Assembly (NCBI GenBank): GCA_016462645.1
Contig: JAEMSX010000016.1
Coordinates: 1 to 44,849, forward strand
Direction: 5' to 3'
Source: Thermoleophilaceae bacterium
GTDB lineage: Bacteria; Actinomycetota; Thermoleophilia; Solirubrobacterales; JACPNS01
DNA: 44,849 bases
Shown: piece by piece, positions 1 through 7,426 of the stretch
How the letters are laid out: each line of letters opens with the position of its first letter
Numbering within the stretch: position 1 is the first letter of the stretch
Notes under the pieces: generated by a model
The model's input: only the letters and a program-made list of their open reading frames with translations
Told to the model about the DNA's origin: nothing
The model's database searches: none
Translations under genes and position numbers: made by a program

Positions 1-734
1 GTCGAATCCTGCGTCAGGACCCTGACGTCATTCTGATCGGAGAAATGCGCGACGAGGAGACGGTCGAGACCGCTCTGTCGTCCGCGGAAACCGGCCACCT
101 CGTCTTCTCGACCCTGCACACGCTGAACGCGACGGAAACGATCAACCGCATCATCGACTTCTTCCCGCTGGAGCAGAACAAGCAGGTCCGCGCGATGCTC
201 GCGGGCACGCTCCAGGGCATCATCTCCCAGCGCCTCGTCCGTACGGTCGACGGCAAGGGCCGCGTGCCGATCGTCGAGGTGATGGTGGCGACCAGCCGCA
301 TCAAGGACATGATCGAAGACCCCGAGCAGACCGGAAAGATCGGCGAAGCGATCGCTGAAGGCGCCTACTACGGCATGCAGACCTTCGACCAGGCGCTTTT
401 CACGCACCTCCAGGCGGGCAACATCACCATGGAAGAGGCGATGAAGGCCGCGACCAGCCCGAACGACTTCAAGCTTTCTGTCGCCGCCGGTGGATCCGAC
501 GGATCGATGGACAAGGTCATGGAGGCCGCCAAGGCCGACCACGACGCGCAGAAGGCAGCCGCCGAGGCGGCCAAGCAGGCGGCGGCCGAACAGGCGGCGG
601 CCCAGCAGCAGCCTCAGCAGCCCGCCGTCCCGCAAATGGACCCGGAGGAGCTTGCTCGGCGCATGGAGCAGCAGGCGCAGCCGGTGGCACCTGGTGGTGG
701 CGCGCAGCCGCCCAGCCAGAACGGCGTCGGCTAG
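1..734 (+). CDS. pilT: Type IV pilus retraction ATPase PilT, C-terminal part (5' end outside window)
   Basis: This is the C-terminal part of a PilT/GspE-type secretion ATPase, the cytoplasmic hexameric motor that depolymerises type IV pili for twitching motility. The frame is open from base 3. It shows the Walker B region (VILIGEMRD), the TALSSAETGHLVFSTLHT stretch with the His box, and the PilT-like end in which a GMQTFDQAL segment is followed by EEAMKAATSPNDF. The Walker A part lies upstream of the window. The last 70 or so residues form an Ala/Gln/Pro-rich tail (AAAEQAAAQQQPQQPAVP) that I do not associate with PilT and that is probably disordered. The next gene on the same strand is a regulator with its own promoter-like site, so pilT is probably the end of its transcript. 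PilT is more likely than PilB because the segment after the His box is short and PilT-like. Confidence 0.88.
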   Translation, partial: RILRQDPDVILIGEMRDEETVETALSSAETGHLVFSTLHTLNATETINRIIDFFPLEQNKQVRAMLAGTLQGIISQRLVRTVDGKGRVPIVEVMVATSRIKDMIEDPEQTGKIGEAIAEGAYYGMQTFDQALFTHLQAGNITMEEAMKAATSPNDFKLSVAAGGSDGSMDKVMEAAKADHDAQKAAAEAAKQAAAEQAAAQQQPQQPAVPQMDPEELARRMEQQAQPVAPGGGAQPPSQNGVG

Positions 735-762
735 CCGCTCAATCCATCCTGAGGCAGCGCCG

Positions 763-777
763 CTTCATTAAGTGAAG
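763..777. promoter_or_regulatory. Inverted repeat, candidate operator upstream of the HxlR gene
   Basis: CTTCA and TGAAG are separated by five bases and end 9 nt before a -10-like TATCCT. An inverted repeat beside its own gene's promoter is typical for autoregulated HxlR/MarR-type regulators. The arms are short, so this could be chance. Confidence 0.3.
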
Positions 778-786
778 TAACAGCGC

Positions 787-792
787 TATCCT
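787..792 (+). promoter_or_regulatory. -10-like hexamer TATCCT, leaderless-type start
   Basis: TATCCT ends 6 nt before the ATG at 799. This fits a transcript starting at or next to the start codon and favours that ATG over the TTG at 793. No clear -35 element was seen. Confidence 0.4.
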
Positions 793-798
793 TTGTAT

Positions 799-1191
799 AT
801 GGCCACAAAGACCGAAAACGACGCTGCCAACGCTGAATGCGGTGTCTGTGCAACGGCCGAGATTCTCTGCAGCAAGTGGACCGCGATCATCGTTCGCGAT
901 CTCGCCGAGTGCGACTCGCGGTTCTGCGAGCTTGAGCGCTCGCTTGACGGCATCAGTCCCCGCACTCTGAGCCTGCGACTGCGCGAACTCGAGGCCAACG
1001 GGATCGTTGAGCGCCGCACCTACGCCGAAGTCCCGCCGCGCGTCGAGTACGCGTTGACGAAGAAGGGCGAGGCCCTGATTCCGATCGTCGACGCCATGCG
1101 CACATACGGCGAGCAGTGGCTGGGCGAGCTGTGCGGCCGCGAAGGCCGCCAGGCCGCCCGCGCGCGCACCAAGCAAGCCGTAGCCGCGTAA
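799..1191 (+). CDS. HxlR-family winged-helix transcriptional regulator
   Basis: A 130-residue protein with the compact HxlR layout: a Cys near the N-terminus, then SKWTAIIVRDLAECDSRFCELERSLDGISPRTLSLRLRELE split over two helices as the helix-turn-helix, and the wing RRTYAEVPPRVEYALT followed by KKGEALIPIVDAMRTYGEQW. HxlR proteins are dimeric DNA-binding regulators, and several sense electrophiles or oxidants through cysteines. Here Cys14, Cys17 and Cys24 cluster ahead of the winged helix, which makes a thiol-based sensor plausible but unproven. ATG 799 is chosen because of the -10-like hexamer 6 nt upstream; a TTG at 793 would add two residues. The inverted repeat at 763-777 is a candidate operator. 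The regulated genes cannot be told from the sequence; the 844-residue protein that follows is one possibility. Confidence 0.85.
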   Translation: MATKTENDAANAECGVCATAEILCSKWTAIIVRDLAECDSRFCELERSLDGISPRTLSLRLRELEANGIVERRTYAEVPPRVEYALTKKGEALIPIVDAMRTYGEQWLGELCGREGRQAARARTKQAVAA

Positions 1192-1259
1192 CGCGCACCT
1201 GACCGTCCATTCCCGGCGCGTCGGCAGGATGCCGTACGCCCGCGCAGAAACCGTCCTTC

Positions 1260-3794
1260 ATGCGCGATCGAATGCTTCACGACTCACTGCGCGCGCTTAC
1301 GGATGACGCCGCGCGCCTGCTCGAGGACCTGCTTTCTGCAGGTGCCGAAATCCCCTTCGAGGTCGGCGACGCCGGCCAAGAGCCGCCCGGCTCGAAGGGC
1401 TCAGTCACGATGTTCGCGTACCGCCCGTTGACGGCGGAGTTCGTCTCTTCTCACGCAGACCAGCTGCGCTCGCTCCCAACCTTCGAGAACGCCGCGCACA
1501 ACCTCGCCCGGACACGCGGCGTGATCGCATACCTGCGCGTTCGCAATGAGCCCGTGCTTGATGTCGGCGAGCTGACTCACGCGCGCCTCGGAGTCCTCGC
1601 GTTCCTTTCTTCCGTGTGGCAGGACGCCGAGCGCTTTGAGTATTGGGGCGATCGCTTCGAGCGCGCCTACTCCGAGCTTGAGTCGATCTCGCTCGCCGAA
1701 CGCCTCGTCACAACAGTCTTCATTCCCGTCCACGGCGTCGCGCTCACCGAGGGGTCGATCAACCTCGGTGCCGGTGTCGAGCTGATCGCAGCCGAAGAGC
1801 TTGAGCCGGCCTGCGCCGACCGTTTCAGCGACGCCTCCGAGGGCGCTGACTGCTTCTGTTCGATCTCTGTGGCCGCGCCCTCCGACGCCGCAACGCCGAT
1901 GCCGGCGATCCGCCTCTCCGCTCGCGCGCTGCTGACGGCGCTGCGTCTCTTCCGCCCGGGCAGCGTCGCCCTGGGCATGACGGCGCAGGCTGACATCGCC
2001 GGCTCCTGGCACCAGGTTTCGATGCCTTTCAGCGGCCGCTCGCGCGAGGACGCCTGGCTGCTGCGCCCGTCCGACGAGGAGGAACTGCGCCAGTTCGTCA
2101 ACGCCGTGCGCCGCGTGGAGCGTCGCACCCGCATCGCCTGGGCGCTGAAGCGCTTTGAGACCGGCCTTGAGCGCACGGTTCCCGCCGAGGGCCTGACCGA
2201 TTTCCTGCTCGCGCTGCGCGCTCTGCTTCAGGCCGAGGACGATCGCGGCAAGGCGGCGCTGCCTGCCCGCGTCAGCGCGCTGTGTGCCCAGGATGCGGAG
2301 CGCATCCGTGTGCGCGAAGAAGTCGAAGCCGCCTTTGCCCTTGAGCGCCTCGCGATTGACGGCCAGGTCGGCCGCGCCGACCGCAAGCGCCTTGAGAAGC
2401 TTGCGCCGCTCGACGTCATCGCCGGCGCGGAGCGCCACCTGCGCGCGTTGCTGCACGACCTCGTCTGTGGCTATCTCGCCACCGACCTCAAGAGCCTCGC
2501 CGATGAAATCCTCACCGCCGACGGCGAGCCCGCCGGCATTGAGATCGTCGCCGAGGATCCGGTTTATCTCGAGCCCGTCCCGGACCCCGGTGCGCCGCCG
2601 GCCACCGACCCGACCCAGACGGTTGAGTTCGAGGCCGTCTTCGACGACACCGCAGAGATCAGCGCGATCGACCTGCGCGAGGAGGAGCCCGAGGCCGACT
2701 TCGGTGCGCCCACCGGCGACGCGGGCGAAAACGTCTGGACCCTGCGCCCGGCCGCTGAGATCGCTCCCGCGCCAGAGGTGACCGAAGAGCCTTCGCCCGA
2801 AATGCATGCGCTTGCTGACGAGCTCGCACAGAAGTTCGACGCGGGTCTGAACGGCACGATGGCGTCGATGGAGTTCGACATGCTGCCGCCCGAGCGCGAC
2901 GACACGCCGATCGCGCAGGCCGAGCCCGAACCGTTCGTGGCCGCCGGGCCGGAGCCGGCGATGGAGGACATCGTCGTTGTCCCGGAGTGGGAGGCTTCGC
3001 CTGAGCGCAAGCCGGTGACCGAGCACACGCACATCGACACCGGTACCACCAGCGGCTTCACATTCGACTTCAAGAAGGTCGACACGCCGGAGCCGCCGGC
3101 GCCGGGCGCGTCGAAGATCACGCCGCCTGAGACCGAAGTCGGCGCAGGCGCTCCCGACTTCCCGATTCCGGAGTTCGGTGTGCCGATCGGTCGCGGTCCG
3201 GCCGCCGCGCGCAGCGACGACGAGGTCGACGGCCAGGCGCAGCACAGCAACTTCCGCGAGATCATGGACGAGAACTTCCAGCACCCGGCGCGCCCGGCCG
3301 ACGAGGCCGTGACCACGCCAGTCGGACGCGACGGTCGCCCGCACCTGGTTGCACTCGACAGCGAGCCCGAACAGGCAGCGCCGCGCATCGTGCATCCCGG
3401 CCAGGTAGAGCAGCCGCTGATCCCGCTCGACCCGGACATGACCGTCGAATACGACGTCCTGTCCGCGGAGACCAGCGCCGAGGAAACGGCTCAGCTTGCC
3501 TGGAGCCAGCAGTTCCTCGGCAACCGCAACGAGCAGCAGCCGGTCGATCAGGAGCCTGAGAACGAGGTTGAGCCGGAGCCGGAGCCGGCGCCCGCGCCGC
3601 GCCTGCTTCCGCCGGTGCGTCCCGTGCCCGATCTGGTGCTGGCGACATTCCCGGAGCCCGCCGAAGAGGTCGAGCCGCAGGGTCACCGCAGCGAGAACGA
3701 GCGCGACCATCGCATCGGTCCCGCCACGATTGAGTTTCGCCCGGTCGTCGATCCCGACACGGACGACCCTGATGACTTTGCGGGTGCCGTATAG
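1260..3794 (+). CDS. Large protein of unknown function: helical N-terminal half, acidic Pro-rich C-terminal half
   Basis: I do not recognise this 844-residue protein as a named family. It has no signal peptide or membrane segment, so it is probably cytoplasmic. Residues 1-400 look globular and mainly helical. A segment at roughly 265-415 (around RRVERRTRIAWALKRFE, LTDFLLALRALLQAEDD and AERHLRALLHDLVCGYLATD) resembles Apea-like HEPN proteins in rhythm, but the catalytic R-x4-H is absent: ERLAIDG stands where a motif such as RSKIVHG would be. From about 420 to the end it is a low-complexity acidic region rich in Glu, Asp and Pro (for example EPEPEPAPAPRLLPP), likely disordered. The ATG at 1260 is the first start; a second ATG lies at 1272. 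It follows the HxlR gene by 68 bp and precedes the DUF5946-like gene by 23 bp. Function is unknown; the HEPN comparison is tentative. Confidence 0.7.
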   Translation: MRDRMLHDSLRALTDDAARLLEDLLSAGAEIPFEVGDAGQEPPGSKGSVTMFAYRPLTAEFVSSHADQLRSLPTFENAAHNLARTRGVIAYLRVRNEPVLDVGELTHARLGVLAFLSSVWQDAERFEYWGDRFERAYSELESISLAERLVTTVFIPVHGVALTEGSINLGAGVELIAAEELEPACADRFSDASEGADCFCSISVAAPSDAATPMPAIRLSARALLTALRLFRPGSVALGMTAQADIAGSWHQVSMPFSGRSREDAWLLRPSDEEELRQFVNAVRRVERRTRIAWALKRFETGLERTVPAEGLTDFLLALRALLQAEDDRGKAALPARVSALCAQDAERIRVREEVEAAFALERLAIDGQVGRADRKRLEKLAPLDVIAGAERHLRALLHDLVCGYLATDLKSLADEILTADGEPAGIEIVAEDPVYLEPVPDPGAPPATDPTQTVEFEAVFDDTAEISAIDLREEEPEADFGAPTGDAGENVWTLRPAAEIAPAPEVTEEPSPEMHALADELAQKFDAGLNGTMASMEFDMLPPERDDTPIAQAEPEPFVAAGPEPAMEDIVVVPEWEASPERKPVTEHTHIDTGTTSGFTFDFKKVDTPEPPAPGASKITPPETEVGAGAPDFPIPEFGVPIGRGPAAARSDDEVDGQAQHSNFREIMDENFQHPARPADEAVTTPVGRDGRPHLVALDSEPEQAAPRIVHPGQVEQPLIPLDPDMTVEYDVLSAETSAEETAQLAWSQQFLGNRNEQQPVDQEPENEVEPEPEPAPAPRLLPPVRPVPDLVLATFPEPAEEVEPQGHRSENERDHRIGPATIEFRPVVDPDTDDPDDFAGAV

Positions 3795-3817
3795 GCAGCC
3801 CGCAAAGCGAGGGCACC

Positions 3818-4357
3818 GTGCCGGCGCCGTCTAGAAGCGTCTGTCCGGGTTGCGGCCTGGAGCTGGATGACGTCGACGGCCCGACGCACGACTACATCGG
3901 CGCCAGCCCCGCCTGCTGGAAGCTCTACGGCCAGGTGCTCGCCCGCGACTACGGCGAGTACGGCATGCCTGAGGAGCACAAGTTCGTCGTCGATGCCTAC
4001 GCGATCCAGCACCCCGGCGAGAACGAACCGCGCGCACGTCAGTCGGTCGGCGTTCACCTGATCCGCCTCTGCCTGATGCTCGAGCGCAACAAGCCCCAGC
4101 GCTACGCCACCGCGCTGATGACCCGGGCGACCCACGGCGGGCTCCACGTTCCGTGGTTTGACCCGGTCACCCCGCTCGGCAACATCACTGTTGCGGACGT
4201 GCTGGCCGCGAAGGACAAGGCGGCGCACATCGCCGCCTCACGCGCGTGGGCCGAGGATCAGTGGGCGGCGTGGTCGGGACAGCACGAGATCGTCCGTCGC
4301 TGGTGCGACGCGCTCGAGGCGCAGTTGCCGGATTACACGCCGGGCGAGGACAGCTAG
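3818..4357 (+). CDS. DUF5946-like protein with N-terminal zinc-ribbon-type cysteines
   Basis: A 179-residue protein starting at a GTG with a purine-rich site (GCGAGGG) 4 nt upstream. It begins with a CPGCG knuckle, followed by a third Cys in GASPACW, so it may bind a metal. The remainder (KFVVDAYAIQHPG, then ARQSVGVHLIRLCLMLER) matches my memory of the DUF5946 family, which is uncharacterised and frequent in actinobacteria. No function can be assigned. It sits 23 bp after the 844-residue protein, possibly in the same transcript. Its stop codon overlaps the stop of the convergent ArsA-like gene by 4 bp within a CTAG. Confidence 0.6.
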   Translation: MPAPSRSVCPGCGLELDDVDGPTHDYIGASPACWKLYGQVLARDYGEYGMPEEHKFVVDAYAIQHPGENEPRARQSVGVHLIRLCLMLERNKPQRYATALMTRATHGGLHVPWFDPVTPLGNITVADVLAAKDKAAHIAASRAWAEDQWAAWSGQHEIVRRWCDALEAQLPDYTPGEDS

Positions 4358-5442
4358 TCGCCGAACAGCGTGTGCACCATGTGCACGAGGCCCTCGACGC
4401 CATGGATGTCGTCGGAGAACAGCGGGACCTGAACCAGGTTGTCGGTTGACAACGACTTCTCGAGCCGCTCGATGTTCTCGGCATCGCGTTTGCCGAGCAG
4501 GCGCTGCCGTTCGTAGTTCTCGAGCACGCGGGCGGCGAGATCGGGGTCGAGGTCGTCGGGCAACTGCTTCTTGGCGCGGTAGTAGTCCGGTCGCACCTTG
4601 TTGACGATCGCGCCGCAGAACGGAAGCTTCTGCTCCTTCAGCACGCGACGGAAAAAGATCGCCTCATCGACTGGCTCGTTCTCCGGTGAGCAGATCAACA
4701 GGAACGTGGCGGTCTTGCCGCGGAGCAGCTCGTCGACCCGCTGCGCACGCTCACTGAAACCCGAGGCCATGTCCGCGAAGTTCGCGAAGAACTCGGAGAG
4801 ATCGTTCAGAAGGTCTACCCCGGTGATCTTCTTCATCGCCGAGAACAGCATGCTGCCCCCGCGACCCGCGATCTTCAGTCCGAAGCGGCCGGGCGCCAGG
4901 AACACGCGCAGCGCGCGACCCTCGACGAAGCGGGCGAGGCGCTTGGGCGCGTCGAGGAAGTCCAACGCGTTGCGCGAAGGCGGCGTGTCGAGCACGAGCA
5001 GGTCGAAGTCGCCGCTCTCGTGCAGCTCCAGGAGCTTCTCCATCGCCATGTACTCCTGTGAGCCGGCGATCGCGTTCGAGAGCTCCTGGTAGATGCGGTT
5101 GTTGAGGATGTTCTCGTAGGTCTCGTTGTCGGGCGCGTAACGCAGGATCAGCTCGTCGAAGGTGCGCTTGGGATCGAGCATCGCGGCGTGGAGCTCGCCG
5201 GTGATCTCCATCCCGTACGGCTCGAACAGCCTGGGATCGACCTGGCGCAGTTCGGTGCCGAGTTCGGCGAGTCCCAGGGAGTCTGCGAGACGCTTGGCCG
5301 GGTCGATCGTGAGAACCGCGACCTTCAGGCCGCGCGCAGCCATGCCGATCGCGATTGAAGCGCTCGTGGTGGTCTTGCCGACGCCGCCGGAGCCGGCGCA
5401 GACGACGACGTCCTTGTCCTCAAGTTGCCTGGCCAGATCCAT
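4354..5442 (-). CDS. ArsA/Get3-like ATPase, subunit with variant Walker A (Rv3680-like)
   Basis: A 362-residue SIMIBI-class ATPase of the ArsA/Get3 type. The P-loop at residues 16-25 reads AGSGGVGKTT: the signature Lys of the deviant Walker A (GKGGVGKT in the partner) is replaced by Ser. Other marks are LTIDPAKRLADSLGL (switch I/A-loop region) and LLVLDTPPSRNALDFLDAP (switch II). The start at 5442 is chosen because the partner gene stops at 5456, leaving 13 bp; a longer reading would overlap it. In Mycobacterium tuberculosis a similar tandem pair (Rv3679-Rv3680) has been described as a Get3-like complex, and from memory its second member has the same GSGGVGKTT loop. A heterodimeric ATPase is the likely product; the cargo is unknown. 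Arsenite transport is unlikely, since no arsB or arsD is nearby. Confidence 0.85.
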   Translation of the reverse strand: MDLARQLEDKDVVVCAGSGGVGKTTTSASIAIGMAARGLKVAVLTIDPAKRLADSLGLAELGTELRQVDPRLFEPYGMEITGELHAAMLDPKRTFDELILRYAPDNETYENILNNRIYQELSNAIAGSQEYMAMEKLLELHESGDFDLLVLDTPPSRNALDFLDAPKRLARFVEGRALRVFLAPGRFGLKIAGRGGSMLFSAMKKITGVDLLNDLSEFFANFADMASGFSERAQRVDELLRGKTATFLLICSPENEPVDEAIFFRRVLKEQKLPFCGAIVNKVRPDYYRAKKQLPDDLDPDLAARVLENYERQRLLGKRDAENIERLEKSLSTDNLVQVPLFSDDIHGVEGLVHMVHTLFGD

Positions 5443-5455
5443 TACGACACGCCCA

Positions 5456-6421
5456 TCACTTCGCGACCCGTTCGAGCTGCTCCGCGAGATCGCTGCTGAG
5501 CTTGTCGGCGAGCTCATTCAGCTCCTGGCGGCCGATCGACTTCTCATACAGAAACGGAAGATCGATCACGGGGCGTTTGAGCTCCTTGGCCAGACGCTCG
5601 TACTGCTCGGCCTGGCGCACCGAGCGCTCGGACTGCAGCACGGCGGCCTCGATCGGGGCGATCTGGTCCTCCTTGCGCAGAATCCCGATCTCCTTCGCCG
5701 TGAAGTACTCCGGCTCGAGCGCGTTGACCACGGTCAGCGCGATGTCGAGACCGACGCGAGCAATCAGCTCGCGGCGCAGGTCGAGTGTTTCGTTGACCGG
5801 CATCTCCTCGGCCGTCGCGACGGCGACGATCGCGGTCGTCGCGGGGTCGTGGAGGAAGGACTGGATGTAGCCGGCCTGCCGATGGATCGGACCGACGCGG
5901 GCGATCTTCTTGAATGTCTCGGGCGCCTCGAGCATCGCCAGCGCGTGGCCGGTCGCCGGCGCATCCACGATCACGAGGTCGTACGGCTTGGTCTTCTTCG
6001 TCAGGCGATCGGGCTGCGCGAGCTCCCAGACCTTGCCGATCGTCACCAGCTCGGCGAGGCCCGGCGTCGCGGCGGCGAAGTAGTCGAAGACGCGATTCTT
6101 GAACAGCATGTCGTAGACCGGTCTGACCTTGATCTGCAGCAGCAGGTACTCCTCGATCGCATGCTCGGGGTCGATCGCAATCGCAGAGAGATCCGGGGCC
6201 AGCTCGACTTCCTCGAATCCACGGGTCGAGACGTTGAAGAGGCTGTGCAGGCGCTCGCGCGCGTCGAGCTCGCAGACGATCGTGCGCAATCCCGCATGAG
6301 CAGCGGCAAGACCGAGCGCAGCGGCGACCGTGGTCTTGCCGACGCCGCCTTTTCCGGTCACGAAAAGCAACCTGTGTTCGAACAGATCCTTCGGCGGCGG
6401 TGCGGTAGCCGGTCCTGGCAT
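5456..6421 (-). CDS. ArsA/Get3-like ATPase, subunit with canonical Walker A (Rv3679-like)
   Basis: A 321-residue ArsA/Get3-family ATPase with the canonical deviant Walker A GKGGVGKT at residues 23-30, then LVIVDAPATGHALAMLEAPE as switch II and a nucleotide-base-contact region near ALTVVNALEPEYF. The reading frame stays open far upstream into the divergent parA gene, but the ATG at 6421 is preferred: a -10-like TAGCCT lies 7 nt upstream, and the homologous part begins right after it. It is the first gene of a two-gene operon with the Ser-variant ATPase. Get3-type enzymes are ATP-driven dimers that chaperone hydrophobic clients in the cytoplasm; the mycobacterial pair has been linked to cell-envelope phenotypes. 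Client and role here are unknown. Confidence 0.85.
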   Translation of the reverse strand: MPGPATAPPPKDLFEHRLLFVTGKGGVGKTTVAAALGLAAAHAGLRTIVCELDARERLHSLFNVSTRGFEEVELAPDLSAIAIDPEHAIEEYLLLQIKVRPVYDMLFKNRVFDYFAAATPGLAELVTIGKVWELAQPDRLTKKTKPYDLVIVDAPATGHALAMLEAPETFKKIARVGPIHRQAGYIQSFLHDPATTAIVAVATAEEMPVNETLDLRRELIARVGLDIALTVVNALEPEYFTAKEIGILRKEDQIAPIEAAVLQSERSVRQAEQYERLAKELKRPVIDLPFLYEKSIGRQELNELADKLSSDLAEQLERVAK

Positions 6422-6428
6422 GCACGGC

Positions 6429-6434
6429 AGGCTA
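6429..6434 (-). promoter_or_regulatory. -10-like hexamer TAGCCT for the arsA-like operon
   Basis: On the minus strand TAGCCT ends 7 nt before the ATG at 6421, the same geometry as many other starts in this window. Confidence 0.4.
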
Positions 6435-6456
6435 TCCGGCAATCGACCCGCCGCGA

Positions 6457-6490
6457 GTGACCCTGCACACCCAAAATCGCGGTAGGTCAC
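6457..6490. promoter_or_regulatory. Repeated element in the divergent arsA/parA intergenic region
   Basis: GTGACCCTGCA at 6457 and GTCACCCTGCA at 6486 form a near-perfect direct repeat 29 bp apart, and GTGACC/GGTCAC also forms an inverted repeat across it. It lies in the 219-bp divergent region and could be a regulator site. No known consensus was recognised. Confidence 0.25.
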
Positions 6491-6640
6491 CCTGCAATCC
6501 CGCTCCAGCTCTGGAAATCCGACATGACGTTTGTGCAGGAATCCACAAAACCCCTGCGAATACGGCTGACATAGGGCCCTCTCCCGGGGTCCGCGACACC
6601 ACTTTTTCCACGCCTCTCCAATCTGGGAGCCCGCAACACC

Positions 6641-7426
6641 ATGACTGACACTCCGAAAGACATCAAGAAAAAGGCCAAGGTCATCGCCTTCGCCAACCAA
6701 AAGGGTGGCGTGGCAAAGACGACCACCACGCTGAATCTTTCGGCAGCCTTCGCCGAAGAGGGCCACAAGGTCCTCTGCATCGACATGGACCCGCAGGGCA
6801 ACCTGACGATGTCGCAGGGAATCGACCCCGACACTGTCGAGACCAGCATCTACGACGTGCTCGTCAACAAGACCCCGATCAGCGAGATCATCGTCCACCG
6901 CGAGATCGACGTCGCCGTCGCCTCGATCGACCTGGCCGGTGCCGAGATGGCGCTGTCCTCACAGATCGGCCGCGAGCGCGCGCTCGACAAGGCGCTCAAC
7001 GAGGTCCGTGACGTCTACGACTTCATCTGCATCGACACGCCGCCGAGTCTCGGCCTGCTGACGATCAACGCTCTCACCGCCGCTGACAAAGTTATTGTTC
7101 CCGTACAGTGTGAGTACCTCTCGATGAGGGGACTCATCCAGTTGCAGAACACCCTTGAGATGATCCGAGAGAACCTGAACCCGGACGTTGACATCGAGGG
7201 GATTCTGCCCACATTGGTGGACTCGCGGACCCTCCACGCCAAGGAGGCAATCGAGTTGCTGGAGGAGAATTTCGGAGACCGCGTGTTTGCTTCTCGAATC
7301 AAGAAGACGATCCGCTTCGCCGAGGCTCCCGTCAAGGGAATGTCGGTCCTGAAGTACGACCCCGACGGCATCGCCGCTCAGTCCTACAGAGATCTGGCCA
7401 AGGAGGTCATCGCACATGGCAAATAA
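6641..7426 (+). CDS. parA: ParA/Soj-family chromosome- or cargo-partitioning ATPase
   Basis: A 261-residue ParA ATPase. The deviant Walker A KGGVAKTT is at residues 21-28, Walker A' is in [12 protein letters not shown], Walker B is in [19 protein letters not shown], and the C-terminal [20 protein letters not shown] is typical of Soj/ParA. Such proteins bind DNA nonspecifically as ATP dimers and move chromosomes or other cargo, usually with a ParB partner. No parB follows; the next gene is an FtsZ whose ATG lies inside the end of this gene (11-bp overlap), indicating translational coupling. That partner suggests a role in positioning division or a tubulin-like filament rather than, or besides, chromosome segregation. 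The chromosomal parAB near oriC may be elsewhere. No strong ribosome binding site precedes the ATG. Confidence 0.9.
   Translation: MTDTPKDIKKKAKVIAFANQKGGVAKTTTTLNLSAAFAEEGHKVLCIDMDPQGNLTMSQGIDPDTVETSIYDVLVNKTPISEIIVHREIDVAVASIDLAGAEMALSSQIGRERALDKALNEVRDVYDFICIDTPPSLGLLTINALTAADKVIVPVQCEYLSMRGLIQLQNTLEMIRENLNPDVDIEGILPTLVDSRTLHAKEAIELLEENFGDRVFASRIKKTIRFAEAPVKGMSVLKYDPDGIAAQSYRDLAKEVIAHGK

Noticed and set aside
1401-3710. Long open frame on the minus strand opposite the 844-residue protein
   Set aside because: A shadow of a GC-rich gene: Arg/Leu/Gly-rich with no domain features, while the plus-strand frame has third-position GC bias and a clean start.
6422-6898. N-terminal extension of the ArsA-like protein across the divergent region into parA
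   Set aside because: It would overlap parA coding sequence, the extension has no homology-like features, and a -10-like site supports the ATG at 6421.
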